Source: Coffea arabica
Taxonomy: Eukaryota; Streptophyta; Magnoliopsida; Gentianales; Rubiaceae
Reading direction: 5' to 3'
Assembly (NCBI RefSeq): GCF_036785885.1
Contig: NC_092329.1
Span: forward strand, 6,882,001-6,946,000
DNA length: 64,000 bases
Within the stretch, counting starts at the first letter, position 1, and the number at the start of each line of letters is the position of its first letter. The translations under genes and the position numbers were made by a program. The notes under the pieces were generated by a model. That model was not told the DNA's origin. It saw nothing but the letters and a program-made list of their open reading frames with translations, and searched no databases. Shown in pieces: positions 46,676 to 59,570 of this stretch.

Positions 46676-46812
46676 TAACAATTATTATCGTCTCTTGCAT
46701 TTATATACTTTCCTTATTTAATTTTGTCTATATATATATATATACTAACAATTATTATCGTCTCTTGCATTTATATACTTTCCTTATTTAATCTTGTCTA
46801 TCCTTTATACCG
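46641..46812. repeat. (TA)n microsatellite and 70-bp tandem duplication
   Basis: A TA run (46640-46673) is followed by two copies of a 70-bp unit starting ACTAACAATTATTATCGTC at 46674 and 46744, differing by one visible base (ATTTTGTC against ATCTTGTC). The second copy carries its own short TA run. Confidence 0.85.
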
Positions 46813-47972
46813 GTTAGACAAACCGTAGAAAGAAAGCTTTAGGGAAGTGAAAGAGTCCAGCCGAGGAAACATTCCAAGAAATGGTGTGGCCCAGGTCCGT
46901 ATTCAAGAACAGTAGATGCAAATAGCCCAAATCAGGGTGGGCTTTGGTTGATACCTGCAAGCTCACATGGTAGGAATATTTAATTAGCCCGGCAATACAA
47001 AGCTCTCCAATTTAACATTTCAACATCACACGTACTTATCTGCCCTCAATCCTTGAATTTTCTTCAACCCAAAATAATAAGTGACTATTGATGGATCTTA
47101 TGCACATATACTTTGTCTATTTGTTTAATATATACCAAAGTAGACTTTTACAACCATTGAATTACCCCATTACAAGAGTGAATTTAAAGAACAATTCATC
47201 ACTCAACTTTTGATGGCTTTCTTTTAATCAAATTGATTCAATATTGCTAAAATAAAAGGTCACATAATAAGTTGACCAGTAGTACAAGAAGATCTTCAAA
47301 ATACTAATTAAGCAATACATAAATGTTGGCAATTGATTTCACATTATTATTTTAACTTTTAATATTGCCACAAAGCAAAAGATCGGTAGTATAAGGTAAG
47401 AATTTGCTTCAACAATCGTACTTGAAAATAGTTTTACTCCGCTTTTTCATTCTTAGACTGTGTCACCTTCTTGAAATGCAGAAATTTCCTTTAATTCAGT
47501 TACCAAGTTAACACTTAGATATATTTTTCGTAATAAAATCTTCACGTGGTGTTATCTATCTTTCCCTTTTTTTTTTTTGCAAATTGTCTGGTTATAAGTA
47601 ATTATGATATGAGTCACATTTTTATTCAATTAGAAATATCCTAGTCATATAAATATACACAAAAATATATTACCCAAAAATGGACATGGGAGGGGTGATA
47701 CGAGTAGTGCTTTAATGATAGCACTCAAAAAGGTAAATTTTGGAATATAACTCGAGAAAAGCATAGTTTTATTTATTACTAAATTGCTTATTTGGCTTAA
47801 GCATTCCTTAGGTAAGCATACAAGAGTTCATAGATAATTATCGTTTCCAAAAAAAAAAAATACAAGAGTTCATAGATGACAGAAGCAGAAGGAAAATACC
47901 GCGGTTGACGTTCAGTCGCCGAGTTGTCTTGTGGCATGTTTTCCTGGGACTCCAGCACCAGCACAGAGTACA
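46813..47972. other. Upstream region of the first MATE gene
   Basis: AT-rich. The direct repeat TACAAGAGTTCATAGAT occurs at about 47818 and 47861, separated by a run of A. No additional gene is seen. Confidence 0.5.
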
Positions 47973-50900
47973 ATGCACTCTCAAAAAATGACACCCGCGG
48001 AGGAGCCTTTGCTTAGTTCAACCTCTGACGATAACCAGCTCCGCTTCCACACCTCCCACTACCAGCAGCTCCAGCACCAACGAGATGAAGAATCATTGGA
48101 TGAAACCCAAAGCCTCGTTCAAGAAATATGGTTAGAAAACAAGAAAATATGGCAAATTGCGGGTCCTTCTAGCTTCGCCCGAGTAGCTATGTTCTCACTC
48201 ACCGTCATCACCCAATCTTTCGCCGGCCATCTTGGCAACCGTGACCTCGCCGCTATCTCCATTGTCACCACCGTCCTGATCTCCATTACCTTCGGCTTCC
48301 TGGTAAGTCAAAGCAATCTAACTTTTTCTTTTCTTTCCTTTTCTTCTCTCTCAATTTATAAGTAGATCAGTATTCGTGAACTTGGGCCGTAAATGTAAAT
48401 GCGAATGTAAGAGGCACTAAATACGAATGCGTGCATTTAATACATGGTCAATTACTCGTGTATGCTGAACTAGCGCCAATTGGAAACCCTGGTAGAAAAA
48501 TTTGTAAACTAACCATAGTTGTAAGATATGAATAGTCGGCTATGGAGTAACAGAAAAAACATTTGATTAAACATTATAGTACTAGGTGGTCTAGTTGTTC
48601 AGTGGAAGGGGATAAGTTTTCTTGACATTGTTTGCTTTTTTCACTTGTTAGTCTAGGCTAACAACCGGTCAAATTATTTATTCAATTTTTGTTTGACTTT
48701 CGAAAAAACTGTGAATGAAGTTTGTGGCTCATTTTGATCTCTTCATTGTGCTTTTCTTGGAATTTTATACAACTCGGTACATATTTAAATTTTCTGGGCA
48801 GTCCCAGTAAGAACACCTGGGCATAACTCGACTGATGTTTTCCAGCGACACTTTAATAGACTTCAATTCTGTGACTTGCGAACATTCTACTATGAATGGC
48901 TGGAGCAAAGGGGCATCTATTTGCTATTGCAACATCATTTTGTTGTATTTGGCATGCGTATCGACACTAACATGTAATCAGTGTTCCAGCTGGGTATGGC
49001 TAGTGCACTCGAAACACTGTGTGGAAAAGCCTATGGAGCTAAACAATACCACATGTTGGGTATATATTTGCAGCGGTCATGGGTTGTTTTATCCATTAGC
49101 TCCATAGTTCTGTTGCCTCTTTTTCTATTTGCTACACCCATAATAAAGTTCACGGGGCAGTCAGAAGCAGTATCTGAACTAACAGGTGAGGTGGCTCTGT
49201 GGCTTATTCCAATGCACTTAAGCTTCCCCTTTCAGTTTACGTTGATGAGATTCTTGCAATGCCAGTTGAAGACGGGGATGATTGCTTGGCTGTCTGGTGG
49301 GGTGCTTGTTGTCCATGTGCTATTGAGTTGGATATTTGTTGGTTGCATGAGAGTTGGAATTACTGGTGCTGCAGTTATACTTGATCTTTCTTGGTGGCTT
49401 TCTGTCGTGGGATTGTTTAGTTATAGTGTATTTGGTGGGTGCCCTCATTCTTGGACTGGATTTTCCAAGCAAGCATTTCATGGGCTTTGGGAGTTCTTCA
49501 AACTCTCTTTTGCTTCTGGTGTCATGCTCTCGTATGTTTCCCGCTCCTCTTTCCTTGAACTTGAGATAATTTGACTTATATGACTAACACTTCTGATCTA
49601 TGTCTACTGTTTCAGATTGGAGAATTTCTTTTATAGAGTGCTGATTATTGTCTCAGGGAATATGGAATTTGCTGAGGTTGCTGTTGATGCCCTGTCAATC
49701 TGGTTGGTTTTCGGTACTTTGTTGATCTTATTTTTGTTTCCTGCTATTTGTTTAGATGCTTATGTAGTTTCTTCTTCCTTTGACAGCATTACGATGTATG
49801 CTTGGGAATCCATGATCCCTCTTGGGTTTTTTGCTGCAACTGGGTATTTTTTTTTTTTTTGTAACTTTCATTCAATTTTTCACTTTGTTTCCATTCTTGA
49901 AGTTTCAATACCATACCAAAATTCTGAAGTGAAGTGCCGAGTTGTATATCATATGACAGAGGAAAAGAGAGAGAGAGATTGGAGACTCCTACCATAAATA
50001 TACACAAATTTTGGATATATGACATTATACTTGGTACATCTTGTTGACGTTGTTCAAAGATACAAATCAGAAATATAGATCCAAAAACTTGCATACAGGG
50101 TTCCAAACGAACCTCTCTATGGAAAAAGAAAAATAAAATCTCTAATGCCCTTTCACTTGATTATTTGCCTAAACCACATGTATTCCACTTGTAATAAGTC
50201 GGGAAATTTGGTAAAATAGAGGAACCTATTGAAATCCTTAGCAATTGAAAATGCTCCCTCAAAATGGGGAAAGAATAGCCTATTTTTGAAGATAATCATA
50301 CCTCTTTCTTAAGTGATTTAGCTTTGAGTGGTCCTTTCAAGCATAAGTTTGTCCTCAACTGTAACTCGAAGAATGCAAAACTGCAATTGATTCTATCAAC
50401 CAGATAGTTTATTCTAGTACATGATTTCTTATTTTGATATGTTTGTTACTTTCTTTGTTAAAAATAGATATGATCTAGCAATAATAGACCATTCATTATC
50501 TTCTTTTTAGATGGCTGTTACAACTGAATGGTATTCTAAGTTCTGTTTGATGTGTGATGGCTCATGCATCCAGGGTGCGGGTGGCATATGAACTTGGGGC
50601 AGAAAGCAATAGAGGTGCCAAGTTTGCTACCAAAGTGTCATTGTTAAACGCTATAGCATTGGGTGTCATGTTTTCTTTACTTGTCATGATAGTCCCTGAC
50701 AAGCTTGCAATGATCTTCACATCAAGTAGTTCTGTCACAAAGATGGTTCATGAGCTTTCACCCTTTTTAGCGATTACCATTCTTGTCAATGGAATCCAGT
50801 CCATTCTTTCAGGTGAAGAAACCTCAAAATCTATAAACCTGATGATTCAGATAGAGTATGAACACAAATTGAGAAAATTGAACAGGAGAACATAAATTGG

Positions 50901-51665
50901 CTAGCATAATTCATCATTATGCTCCAAATATAACATTTCAGGAGTAGCTGTTGGATATGGCTGGCAAGCACCGGTGGCATTTGTGAATGTAGGAAGCTAT
51001 TACATTGTTGGAATGCCTCTTGGGATTGTCTTGGGATGGTGTCTGAAGTTTGGAATCAAGGTATATGCCAATAGAGCCAGTTAAAATTTTGAATTTGAAT
51101 CTTCTATGTATTAAGCTCTCATAGAACATGAGGTAAAATTTGCAAATGTAATGTGAGGTGTTCTTTTCCAAACCAAATGTTTTCTGAAGTCTTTTGCTAT
51201 TTCTTATAGTTTTCCAATGCTCCTAGTTGTTCTTCAGTTACTCTGTGATTAACCTCACATGTATTTTAATTCAACAGGGCATCTGGGCTGGAATGATAAT
51301 TGGGACCATTGTTCAGACATTTATTCTCGTCATTATCACAATCAGGTTTCAAGGCGAAAACGAGGTAAACTTTCAATCTGAGCCTGGCTACTCTTGATCA
51401 ACACTACCCTTGGGCAATATTGAAATTCATTGCAAAAGACATTCGAAGAGAACAAAGTTTGGAGCCTTAATTTGTATCTCAGGATTGGAAATTGAACATA
51501 AAACCTCTGTTTGATGGGTTCAGATTTCACAGCCAAACTGAAATGGGTGTGAGACTAAAGTTTTGATCAAACTTAGCCTTCCGTATACAAGGGTTATGGA
51601 TACAATTTCCTTCCTTATGTGTATTGTTGCAGGCACAGCACGATTCGATTCAAGTGAAGATTTGA
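47973..51665 (+). CDS. MATE efflux transporter (DETOXIFICATION family), eight exons
   Basis: Exons: 47973-48302, 48990-49531, 49616-49702, 49787-49843, 50574-50812, 50942-51060, 51278-51364, 51633-51665. All junctions are GT-AG and the frame is continuous, giving 497 residues, normal for plant MATEs. These are 12-span antiporters that export flavonoids, alkaloids, organic acids or xenobiotics across plasma membrane or tonoplast. Signatures include [61 protein letters not shown], and [19 protein letters not shown]. The first ATG in frame is 47973; the ATG at 47988 is an alternative. The C-terminus is short (after RFQGENE only ten residues). It is most like the DTX21-27 group, by memory. An almost identical exon pattern lies downstream at 52615-56169, so the pair arose by tandem duplication. 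Confidence 0.88.
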
Positions 51666-52614
51666 CGGGCTTCCAATTACTTATACTGCAAATTCATCTG
51701 CCAAATTATGGACTAGTCAACTTGAAAATTATCCAGAACTTCTAATGCATGGCTGCAAACCCCAGCATTTCTTGAGATCAAAGCGGACAATCACAGATGA
51801 CATTTCAAATACGTGGAGCTATGATGCTGTTTTTTGGCTTCCACAGGGATATGCTGTTAGAGAGCCATCTGAAATTCAATTATATATAGATATATATATT
51901 CCTTTTGGACAAACTTCGGTAACCTCGTATTGTTATTTTGCTTGGTGCTTATAACTCTCAAGTCATCTGTACTAGTCTGAATATTCTTTGAAAGAAATCA
52001 ACTGGGAATTGTGGAATCTTTTGGTTTTGGACAAACTGGTAGCTTACATTGTTATGTTGCTTGGTACTTAATATCACTCTCAACTCATCTGTCCTAGCCT
52101 ATATATTCCTATATGTTCTTTGGGGAATATGCAAGTAGTTGAGATGGCTCCGGTTGGTATAATGGAAGAGTAGTTGATGCTTAAAAGAAAAAATTACAGG
52201 AAAAGCAAAAAAAAAAAAAAAAAAAAACGATTGCAACCGCCATCCTTGGTCGTTACTCGTCCGTTAAAAGTCATATAATCCTAGTAACCATTTGTGATAT
52301 TTGGAGTGTCATAAATGAGTAAATGCCAAATGTGGAGTCATACTAGGATTGACCACCACTTTAACGCACACATTGCTCTAAACAACTAATAATCCATAAA
52401 AATAGCCACGCATATGCAGTAACCTTCCAATATCTACATGCTCCTTCGCAAGCTCTCACTTTTCTACGCTTCAAACTCCATCATCTCATCCTTCTCCTCC
52501 CTATTTAATCTATATCTTTTGCTATCTCTTCCTTGATCATAATTAACCCTCTTTTGCTCTCACAAATTCTATCTCTTTGGCTGGCTCCAAGGCTTTTAGA
52601 AGTTTTGATTGACA
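51666..52614. other. Region between the two MATE genes
   Basis: Holds the 3' end of the first gene and about 600 bp of promoter DNA for the second. Contains an internal imperfect repeat (TTTTGGACAAACT at about 51904 and 52026, followed by similar text) and an A-run near 52210. A TATTTAAT motif at about 52502 is a candidate TATA element for the second gene. Confidence 0.5.
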
Positions 52615-55600
52615 ATGGCGGGTGTTTCTAGGATTGAAGAACTTCATCAACCATTGTTGCATGAAGTAGAATCGAATTGTTTGAATAATAACGACGGGGG
52701 AGTTCAAGAAAATGAAGATGCTGAGGCAACAAACCTCAAGAATAGGATGTATATAGAATCAAAGAAGCTATGGCAAATAGTAGGACCGGCCATTTTCAGC
52801 CGGATTGCCTCTTAGTCAATGAACGTTGCCACCCAAGCCTTTGCAGGCCACCTTGGTGATGTTGAACTAGCTTCCATCTCCATTGCCAACACTGTTATTG
52901 TGGGCTTCAATTTTGGTCTACTGGTATTTTTCTTTCTCAAAAGTATATGCAAAAGGTTGTCCTTTTCTACGTGCTTTCCTTTTTGTCATGTTTTTGTAAT
53001 TCTATGCTAGGGTGTTTCCATTGTACCAACCATAGACCCCACGAAGTGCTAAAGGCCTGTACACCAGTATTCCCAGCCATTTTTCTCTCTAGCTTAGGAG
53101 TATTACCTAACAAAGCCGGACGAAAGTGTTGAATGAAAATTCAAATTTTATCATGGTTTAAGCTGAAAATAAAAGCTAGCTACTCCTCTTTTTAGGCACT
53201 CTAATAGATTAATAGACTACAAGGAATGCTGGCATTATCATCAATCATTCCTATTTTGGAAGTATACTAGTAAATAAAACCTTTCGTTTGATCTTATAAG
53301 AACTCTTTCCTGTTGTTAGAAAATTGAGAGTAGAGTTCAATAAACGTTAACTCTTGTTATGTCATTTCTGAAAGATGACTGTCGAGATTTTCCATAAAGA
53401 AGTTTCTTTGTCGGATGGAAAAATTTTTCATTTTATTTTACAATGGCAAGGTACAAATTTTTTGTTGGTTCACTCAAATTGGCTCCTAACTAAAGCTAAC
53501 ACAAATTAATAGAAACTGCATTTGTCCAATTTGGCAAGACATGAGGAGGGCTGTACAATCCTTTGTACAGACTAAAGGTCCTTAAATCAGATCTTTTCAG
53601 TCTCTTGAATCAGTATGAAGAGGAAATTAGTCCCGCTGCAATTATTTCTCGTAGCATTAGTTAAAGATGTCACCTACAGGTTGCAACATTGAAATTGTGT
53701 CCCACTTTGTGAAGTTGGAGCATTAGTTAAAGATGTCACCTACAGGTTGCAACATTGAAAATGCGTCCCACTTTGTGAAGTTGGAGATGAACGTACAACC
53801 TGAAGTTTCGACAGAAAATGAATGTAAAATTTTGTGTCTTCGCTGACTGATGAGCTTTAGATGGAGTCAAGGAGAATCCAATAATTAAACTAACGTGATA
53901 TTCCATTTCTTTCCAGAATACTGGTTTAAATATGAATCCATGTGTTTCCATCTTCTGTGAACTGAGCATATTCTAAAACCATGAACTAGTTAGGAATGGC
54001 AAGTGCATTGGAGACGCTGTGTGGGCAGGCATATGGGGCAAAGAATTACCACATGTTGGGCATATATCTACAGAGGTCGTGGATTGTCCTCTTTATTGGT
54101 TGCGTCATCCTACTGCCTTTGTATTTTTATGCCACTCCAGTTTTGAAGCTTTTAGGACAACCTGATGACGTAGCGGAACAATCTGGAACGGTGGCTATGT
54201 GGTTCATTCCATTACACTTCAGCTTTGCATTTCAATGCACATTGCAGAGATTCTTGCAAAGCCAGCTGAAAACAGCAGTTCTTGCTTGGGTCTCTTTGGT
54301 GGCTCTAGTGGTTCATGTGCTTATGTGTTGGCTTTTGGTTTATCATTTTGAGCTGGGGATTGTGGGTACTGCAATTACATTAGATGTCTCTTGGTGGATT
54401 TTAGTCCTTGGGTTGTTTGGTCATGTTGTTTTGGGTGGTTGCCCTGAAACTTGGAATGGTTTCTCTATGCAAGCCTTTTCTGGGCTTTGGGAATTCCTGA
54501 AAGTCTCCACTGCATCCGGTATCATGCTTTGGTAAGTTTATGCCTTTCATTTCCCCTTCCCCATGATATATTCCAAAAAATCATTATGTCTAATTGTCTC
54601 ATGCAGTGTGGAGAATTGGTATTATAGAATATTGATCTTAATGACAGGAAACTTAGAAAATGCTACAATCACAGTTGGGGCGTTGTCTATTTGGTATGTC
54701 ATCTTACTGCGGCATATGTCATTCATTAGAATATATTCAGTTTAGGTTTACTTTAAAGATTTTGTCTTCATGTTTCTTCTACGTTCGGCTTAGATCAGAT
54801 GTTCTATTATGTGAATTCAAAATAATCTGTGCCTGGCAACTGTCTTTAACAGCATGAGCATTAATGGTTGGGAAATGATGATTCCTCTGGCCTTCTTTGC
54901 TGCAACAGGGTACTGTATCACATTCACTTCCTCATTATCTCACAAAACTTGCTATAGAAAAATTTTTTTGAGTCTAGACAGCAATCAATACCCTGGAAAA
55001 GAGAGGGCTAATGTCCTTGAGAATCGAATAAGTAGTGGCAGATTTTTATCAGTCATATACACTTCCCATTTTCCCCTACTTCCTTCTAGACAAAGATACT
55101 TTTCAGTTGTAATGAAAATGTTTAAAACATGGTAGTAATCAAACTGTTGGGAGTTATGGCTAACTCAAGTAAATACAGACATTCATGGATATTGTTGATC
55201 CATTTTGTATGTTTTGCAAAACAATGGTGCAGGCTTAAGGATAACCAGCAGTTATTATATGGTGGAAATATTATCCGAAAGAGGATTTTTAGCCATATAT
55301 CTAACCTATTTAATGTGAAAAGCGCAGAGTAAGGGTTGCCAATGAGCTAGGGGGAGGAGATGGAAAGGCAGCAAAGTTTGCAACTATTGTTTCTGTTGTA
55401 CAATCAACATTAATCGGTTTCTTTTTCTGCGGGTTGACAATGATGTTTCATGATAAGATTGCACTAATTTTTACATCAAGTGCTGAAGTCATTGAGGCAG
55501 TTGACCGACTCTCCTACCTCTTGGCTATCACGATTTTGCTCAACAGCGTTCAACCTGTTCTATCAGGTTAATCTACTATGCTTTTTGGTGGTGAAGTTGG

Positions 55601-56169
55601 CTCTGATTCGGATTAGGGGAAATGTCTTAAGAAGTGTCTGCTGGATTTAATTTAGGGGTGGCTGTTGGATCAGGCTGGCAATCATCTGTTGCCTACATAA
55701 ATCTCGGCTGCTACTACCTTATTGGACTTCCATTGGGAGCGGCTATGGGTTGGCTCTTCAATTTGGGAGTCGAGGTACGTTATATTCATCCACAGGAGTC
55801 ACAGCTGCCACTAAATTTCTCCTAACTTATGATTGGTAATTAGTAAAACTTTTAGCAATGGCATTTTGCTTTCATCCAATAGTTGCTATGGACAGGCCAG
55901 AACAATGGACATCACATTTTTATGCGTCTTCCAAATTCAATTTGGAAAATCAGGGAACATGGGGAGGAATGATTCTTGGTGGGACGGCAGTGCAGACAGT
56001 AATACTAGCTATCAAAACTGTCAAGTGCAATTGGGATGAAGAGGTGGACTGTCTACAGCACTCTCGCTCTTTTTGTCTTTTTAAGCTACTTCTCTTGTTC
56101 AGATCTTTCATCGCATGTAAATTTCAGGCCAAGCGAGCTGTTGCAGGGGTTCAAAAACTGTCCTGGTGA
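52615..56169 (+). pseudogene. Second MATE transporter gene with one premature stop (TAG, codon 67)
   Basis: Exons: 52615-52923, 53990-54531, 54607-54693, 54853-54909, 55328-55566, 55656-55774, 55954-56043, 56128-56169. Lengths match the first MATE gene exactly for exons 2-6 (542, 87, 57, 239, 119). All splice sites are GT-AG and the frame would encode 494 residues. Conserved pieces include [57 protein letters not shown] and IPLAFFAATG. The only defect I see is TAG at 52813-52815, where relatives have tyrosine (a TAC would restore it). The next ATG is two codons later and would give a protein lacking the N-terminal tail and the start of span 1. This may be a recent pseudogene, a null allele or a sequencing error. 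Confidence 0.85.
53654..53785. repeat. 66-bp tandem duplication in intron 1 of the second MATE gene
   Basis: The unit starting GCATTAGTTAAAGATGTCAC is at 53654 and again at 53720, with only a few differences (AATTGTGTCC against AATGCGTCC). Confidence 0.85.
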
Positions 56170-56471
56170 TCAAAAGACGTGATCTCTTGAAGCAGAGACT
56201 TCACAATCATTGTGGTGGGTGAATTTTCAACAGTTTGATTAAGTGGATACGACCATCCAGGGTGTTACTTTTCAGTTTAAAGAGACATATATTGGTGTAG
56301 TATCTTCGTTGAGAAATATTCAACTTCTCATAGCATAATTAGGAGCGAGATGCAGACATGCATTTTAATAGATCCGTAGTTTTGTAGCGTGAGTAGAAAA
56401 GTAGCTGGACAAAGTTAACCATCAAAGGTTACTTGATCTGCTTGGCCGATTTGCAAAGATTAAAGCCAAAA

Positions 56472-57545
56472 TGGTATCAAGAGCTTTTATCTTAGTTTAT
56501 ATTACTCTAAATTCCGACAAAGTAATATCAAGTGCTTTTATCTCAAGAAAGTGTGGCATTTTGTTGAGTGTATGTGGTGAGAATATTTTATAATTAAAAC
56601 CAAAATGTTGAGACAAAACTTTTTTGTCTAATGCTCCAACTTTTAATGGTGAAATTTACTAAATCTGGGGAGTAAAATTTTAGACTTATTTTGGTAATCA
56701 ATGATCTATGATTTATGGAAGGTGGCGGAGACAGATTTTGTTCCAGCACTATTTGAAGATTTGATAGATAAACAAATTAGAGATCACAAGGTTATAGAGT
56801 TAGACAGCAATCGAAGGCCAACATTGGCATATCATTTTTTTTGGTGCCGTTGTCACAAGAATAATGGCTAGCTTGTGTTATTTATAATTTAGTTGAGAAT
56901 GAATTATTCTCAATTAACATAAAAGGAATAAATTTCACTTTGAATTGGCCAGATTTTGATAATTCTAAAATAGAGTATGATAAAACCAAGAATTTAGAAC
57001 TTGAAAGAATTCAAGAGGGGCTCTCTGATAAGTTAAAAGGTGTCAAATCGATTCCTATATTCATTAAGAGTAAAATGTTGCTATTTTTGGATCTACAGTT
57101 GTGAAGGTGATGACAAAGAGTAACGGTGATGTCTAAGTTTATAAAAAATTATACAGAAAATTTGAAGGTTGTTCTATATATCCCACAACAATCATTTTTC
57201 ATGTGTTTCATATTTTCTGTTTAGGTTTAAATATCGTATAAGGGTGTTCGATTTTGAACCTATAAACAAATTATTTAAATGTATCAAAGAAGCCATCTTT
57301 TATTTTGAAGTTTGGTGCAACAAACCAAAAGAAGCAGTAGTATTTTAGTGCAAGGCTAATCATCAATTTGCACAAGAAGACGAAAGAAAAAGTTTGTTGT
57401 AAGGCTAATCATCTGTTTGTAGACATTCTCTCAAAAATCTTCTCCAAGATAAGATTTGAGAATTTAAGAGGACAATTGGGAATTTATAGCAAAAGTAGCA
57501 AGAAGGGAGCGTTGGATTATGCAACTTATCTGCAAATTTTTTAGC
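56472..57545 (+). mobile_element. Deleted Ty1/copia retrotransposon relic
   Basis: A primer-site-like TGGTATCAAGAGC at 56472 is followed by gag-like text at about 56640-56790 (FNGEIY, then IWGVKF, with stops), then VVLYIPQQ at about 57160, which fits the pre-integrase region. Then comes the RNase H end of copia pol at 57407-57545: NHLFVDILSKIFSKIRFENL, RGQLGIYSKSSKKGAL. Most of pol is deleted and many stops are present. The following 57546-57850 has LTR-like text but I could not match it to an upstream copy. Confidence 0.6.
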
Positions 57546-58137
57546 ACTAGGATAAATAAAATAATTGTTGAATAAATTAGGCCCTGTTCCACAATTTTAG
57601 TATTTAATTATTTCTAGTTTGTTAAAATTTCAAAAATTTTGTTTAGGAGATTTTTTAACAGAAGATTAGATGAGTTGTTAACTTTTTTTTTTTTTTTTGG
57701 TTGGGATTTGTTAAGAGATATTTGTGATTAGTTTATTGTTCTACGTCTATTAAATAAAAAATTGATGAATGAAAAAGAGAGTCATTATTATTTTACACCA
57801 CAAACTAAAGTATTGTTTCTTTCTTAGTTTATAATCTAAATACCTACAGGTTCGCCGTGGACTTGACGAGGTATAAGCACACAATATGACAGCCAAAATT
57901 ATCTTCTTTTTTTATCCACTTTGATCTTGATCAGGTCAAGTAATCACCATTCAGACCAACATTTTAGCTGAAAAATAGTTGAACAATTCCTCAATTCTCC
58001 AATTTCAAGATTAATCAAATGATATTGAGATCGGACACTGGCCCAAAAAAAAAAAAAAAACCGTTTCCTTGAAAAAATAACTTCTGGAGAATCAAATTAG
58101 CAGCAAAACTCTTAGTAACAAGATAATTTTTGTTGCA
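57546..58137. other. AT-rich intergenic DNA, possibly a copia LTR
   Basis: Contains a T-run near 57684 and AAATAAAAAATTGATGAATGAAAAAG-type text (shown in part: AAATTGATGAATGAAAAAG) as in copia LTR ends. Without the second LTR it cannot be confirmed. Confidence 0.35.
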
Positions 58138-58538
58138 TGTACATTTTGGTAGTGTTTCAACTTTCAATTGACAAAGATGAATTTTTTGACCGAGGTTCTA
58201 AGATTATCGTCATTTTATTGAACTTTGGAGGAATGTTTGTAGCTAAAATGCTATTTTTCACTCGTTTGGCAACCTTTGTAAGGTTTCTCACATATCTGAT
58301 TCTGCTGTTCTCCACCGACTTAAGTGTTTTATGGCTACTGTTGCTTAGACTTCAAAACTTCCGCCAACCAAAAAGCACATGTAAACGGAAAGTTAATGAG
58401 TTATACCGGATTTTGACTCAACTTGTAATATTAAAATCTCTCCTTTTTGTTGCTACTGTACTGTCCAATGTCAAACTCGTAGTTGATTGGTTAAATTGGA
58501 TCTCAACTGAAAGCAGCATATGTCTCGATAGATTGTAA
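58138..58538 (+). CDS. Hypothetical hydrophobic 133-residue frame
   Basis: ATG-initiated, single frame, rich in Leu, Phe and Val, with two or three possible membrane segments (for example FLTYLILLFSTDLSVLWLLL). I recognise no family. It ends 14 bp before the target duplication of the downstream Pack-MULE. No promoter or splice signals were found. It may be a chance frame in AT-rich DNA. Confidence 0.2.
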
Positions 58539-58860
58539 AAGACTTTCTGGGAAAATGTATGGGAAATTTGTCAAATTGGTCCCTAACATTTATTAAAAAT
58601 ACTTTTTTAGTCTCTAACATATAAAATCAGCCAAAATTATCCCTCACACTTAAATTGTGATCCAATTTAGTCCTAATGCTCATTTTTGCTCATTTCTCCG
58701 ACTAAAAATAACACGCATCTCTTACGTGATTATATTTTTAGGGGTAAAACCGGAAAACACATTTCATTACAGGTTGAAAGTAAAAGGATAGGGGACCACC
58801 TGACTTTGTCAGTAGGCAAAGCATCTCCAGCTGCAACACCACCTTCCCGGACACCCACCA

Positions 58861-58910
58861 CCTCCTCCTCCTCCTCCTCCTTGACTAATTGTTGTTGTTG
58901 TTGTTGTTGT
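58861..58910. repeat. Trinucleotide repeats (TCC)n and (TTG)n
   Basis: A run of CTCCTC units followed by TTGTTG units, between the captured gene fragment and the left TIR. On the minus strand these read as Glu and Gln runs. Confidence 0.8.
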
Positions 58911-58984
58911 TCCAGTTCAGCAGCAGCGGAAAACGGAGAAGGAAGAGGAGGAGCAGCAACAGCAACAGCCTGTGATTCTGTTAA

Positions 58985-59570
58985 CCTGGCTAGTACGGCA
59001 AAAGACATCCCTCCAAGGACATTGTTTAAGCACCTCAAAACGACAACGAAGCTTTTGAAGAGAAAAGAGGGAAGGCCCTTGGCAAGCAGAAACTCGATGC
59101 CGTTGAGGACTTGGTATCTGAAGTTGCTGCTGACACCCATGTGGACGGCCCAGGTGAAAGCGTTCAAAGGCGTCGGAGGAGGCTTGTTGGGGGTCTGGAA
59201 ATTGGGATCCATCTTCTTCCTCATCTTGATCAGGGCATTGGAGATGGCAGTTCCCACGAGTTCGGCAGCGAAGCCCGCAGCTGCAAAGAGGGTACCTTTG
59301 TACACAAAAGTCCCCATCCGACTGAAATACGCCGTAAGCCCCCGGCTTGAACATGTGGCTGGGAGGACAGGCGGCGAAGATGGAGGGGAGGCGGCCAGAA
59401 GAAGAAGCGTCCCCAGCCCCTGCGGTGCGTGCCAGGAGATACATAAGCAGGAAATTGAGAATGGAGCCGACGACGAGGGTGGAGAAAACGAAATCCAGTT
59501 CATTAAGGCCGAAATTAGGATGAGATGCCATGTCCCCAAGCACGCAGGCCGTCACACTCTACAGCTTTGT
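58985..59570 (-). pseudogene. Captured RETICULATA-related gene fragment, frameshifted
   Basis: From 59564 downward the translation is VTACVLGDMASHPNFGLNEL, DFVFSTLVVGSILNFLLMYL, LPSIFAACPPSHMFKPGAYG. At about 59325 the frame shifts, then continues as SRMGTFVYKGTLFAAAGFAA, NALIKMRKKMDPNFQTPN and LNAFTWAVHMGVSSNFRYQ, ending LNNVLGGMSFAVLARLTES. These are hallmarks of the plastid-envelope RETICULATA-related family (leaf mesophyll development). The transit peptide and N-terminal half are absent, there is a stop just upstream of VTACV, and the C-terminus runs into a Gln/Glu repeat and the TIR. Non-functional cargo. Confidence 0.82.

Noticed and set aside
47931..47972. Longer N-terminus for the first MATE gene (GTG at 47931)
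   Set aside because: That start is GTG, not used by plant nuclear genes; the first in-frame ATG is 47973.
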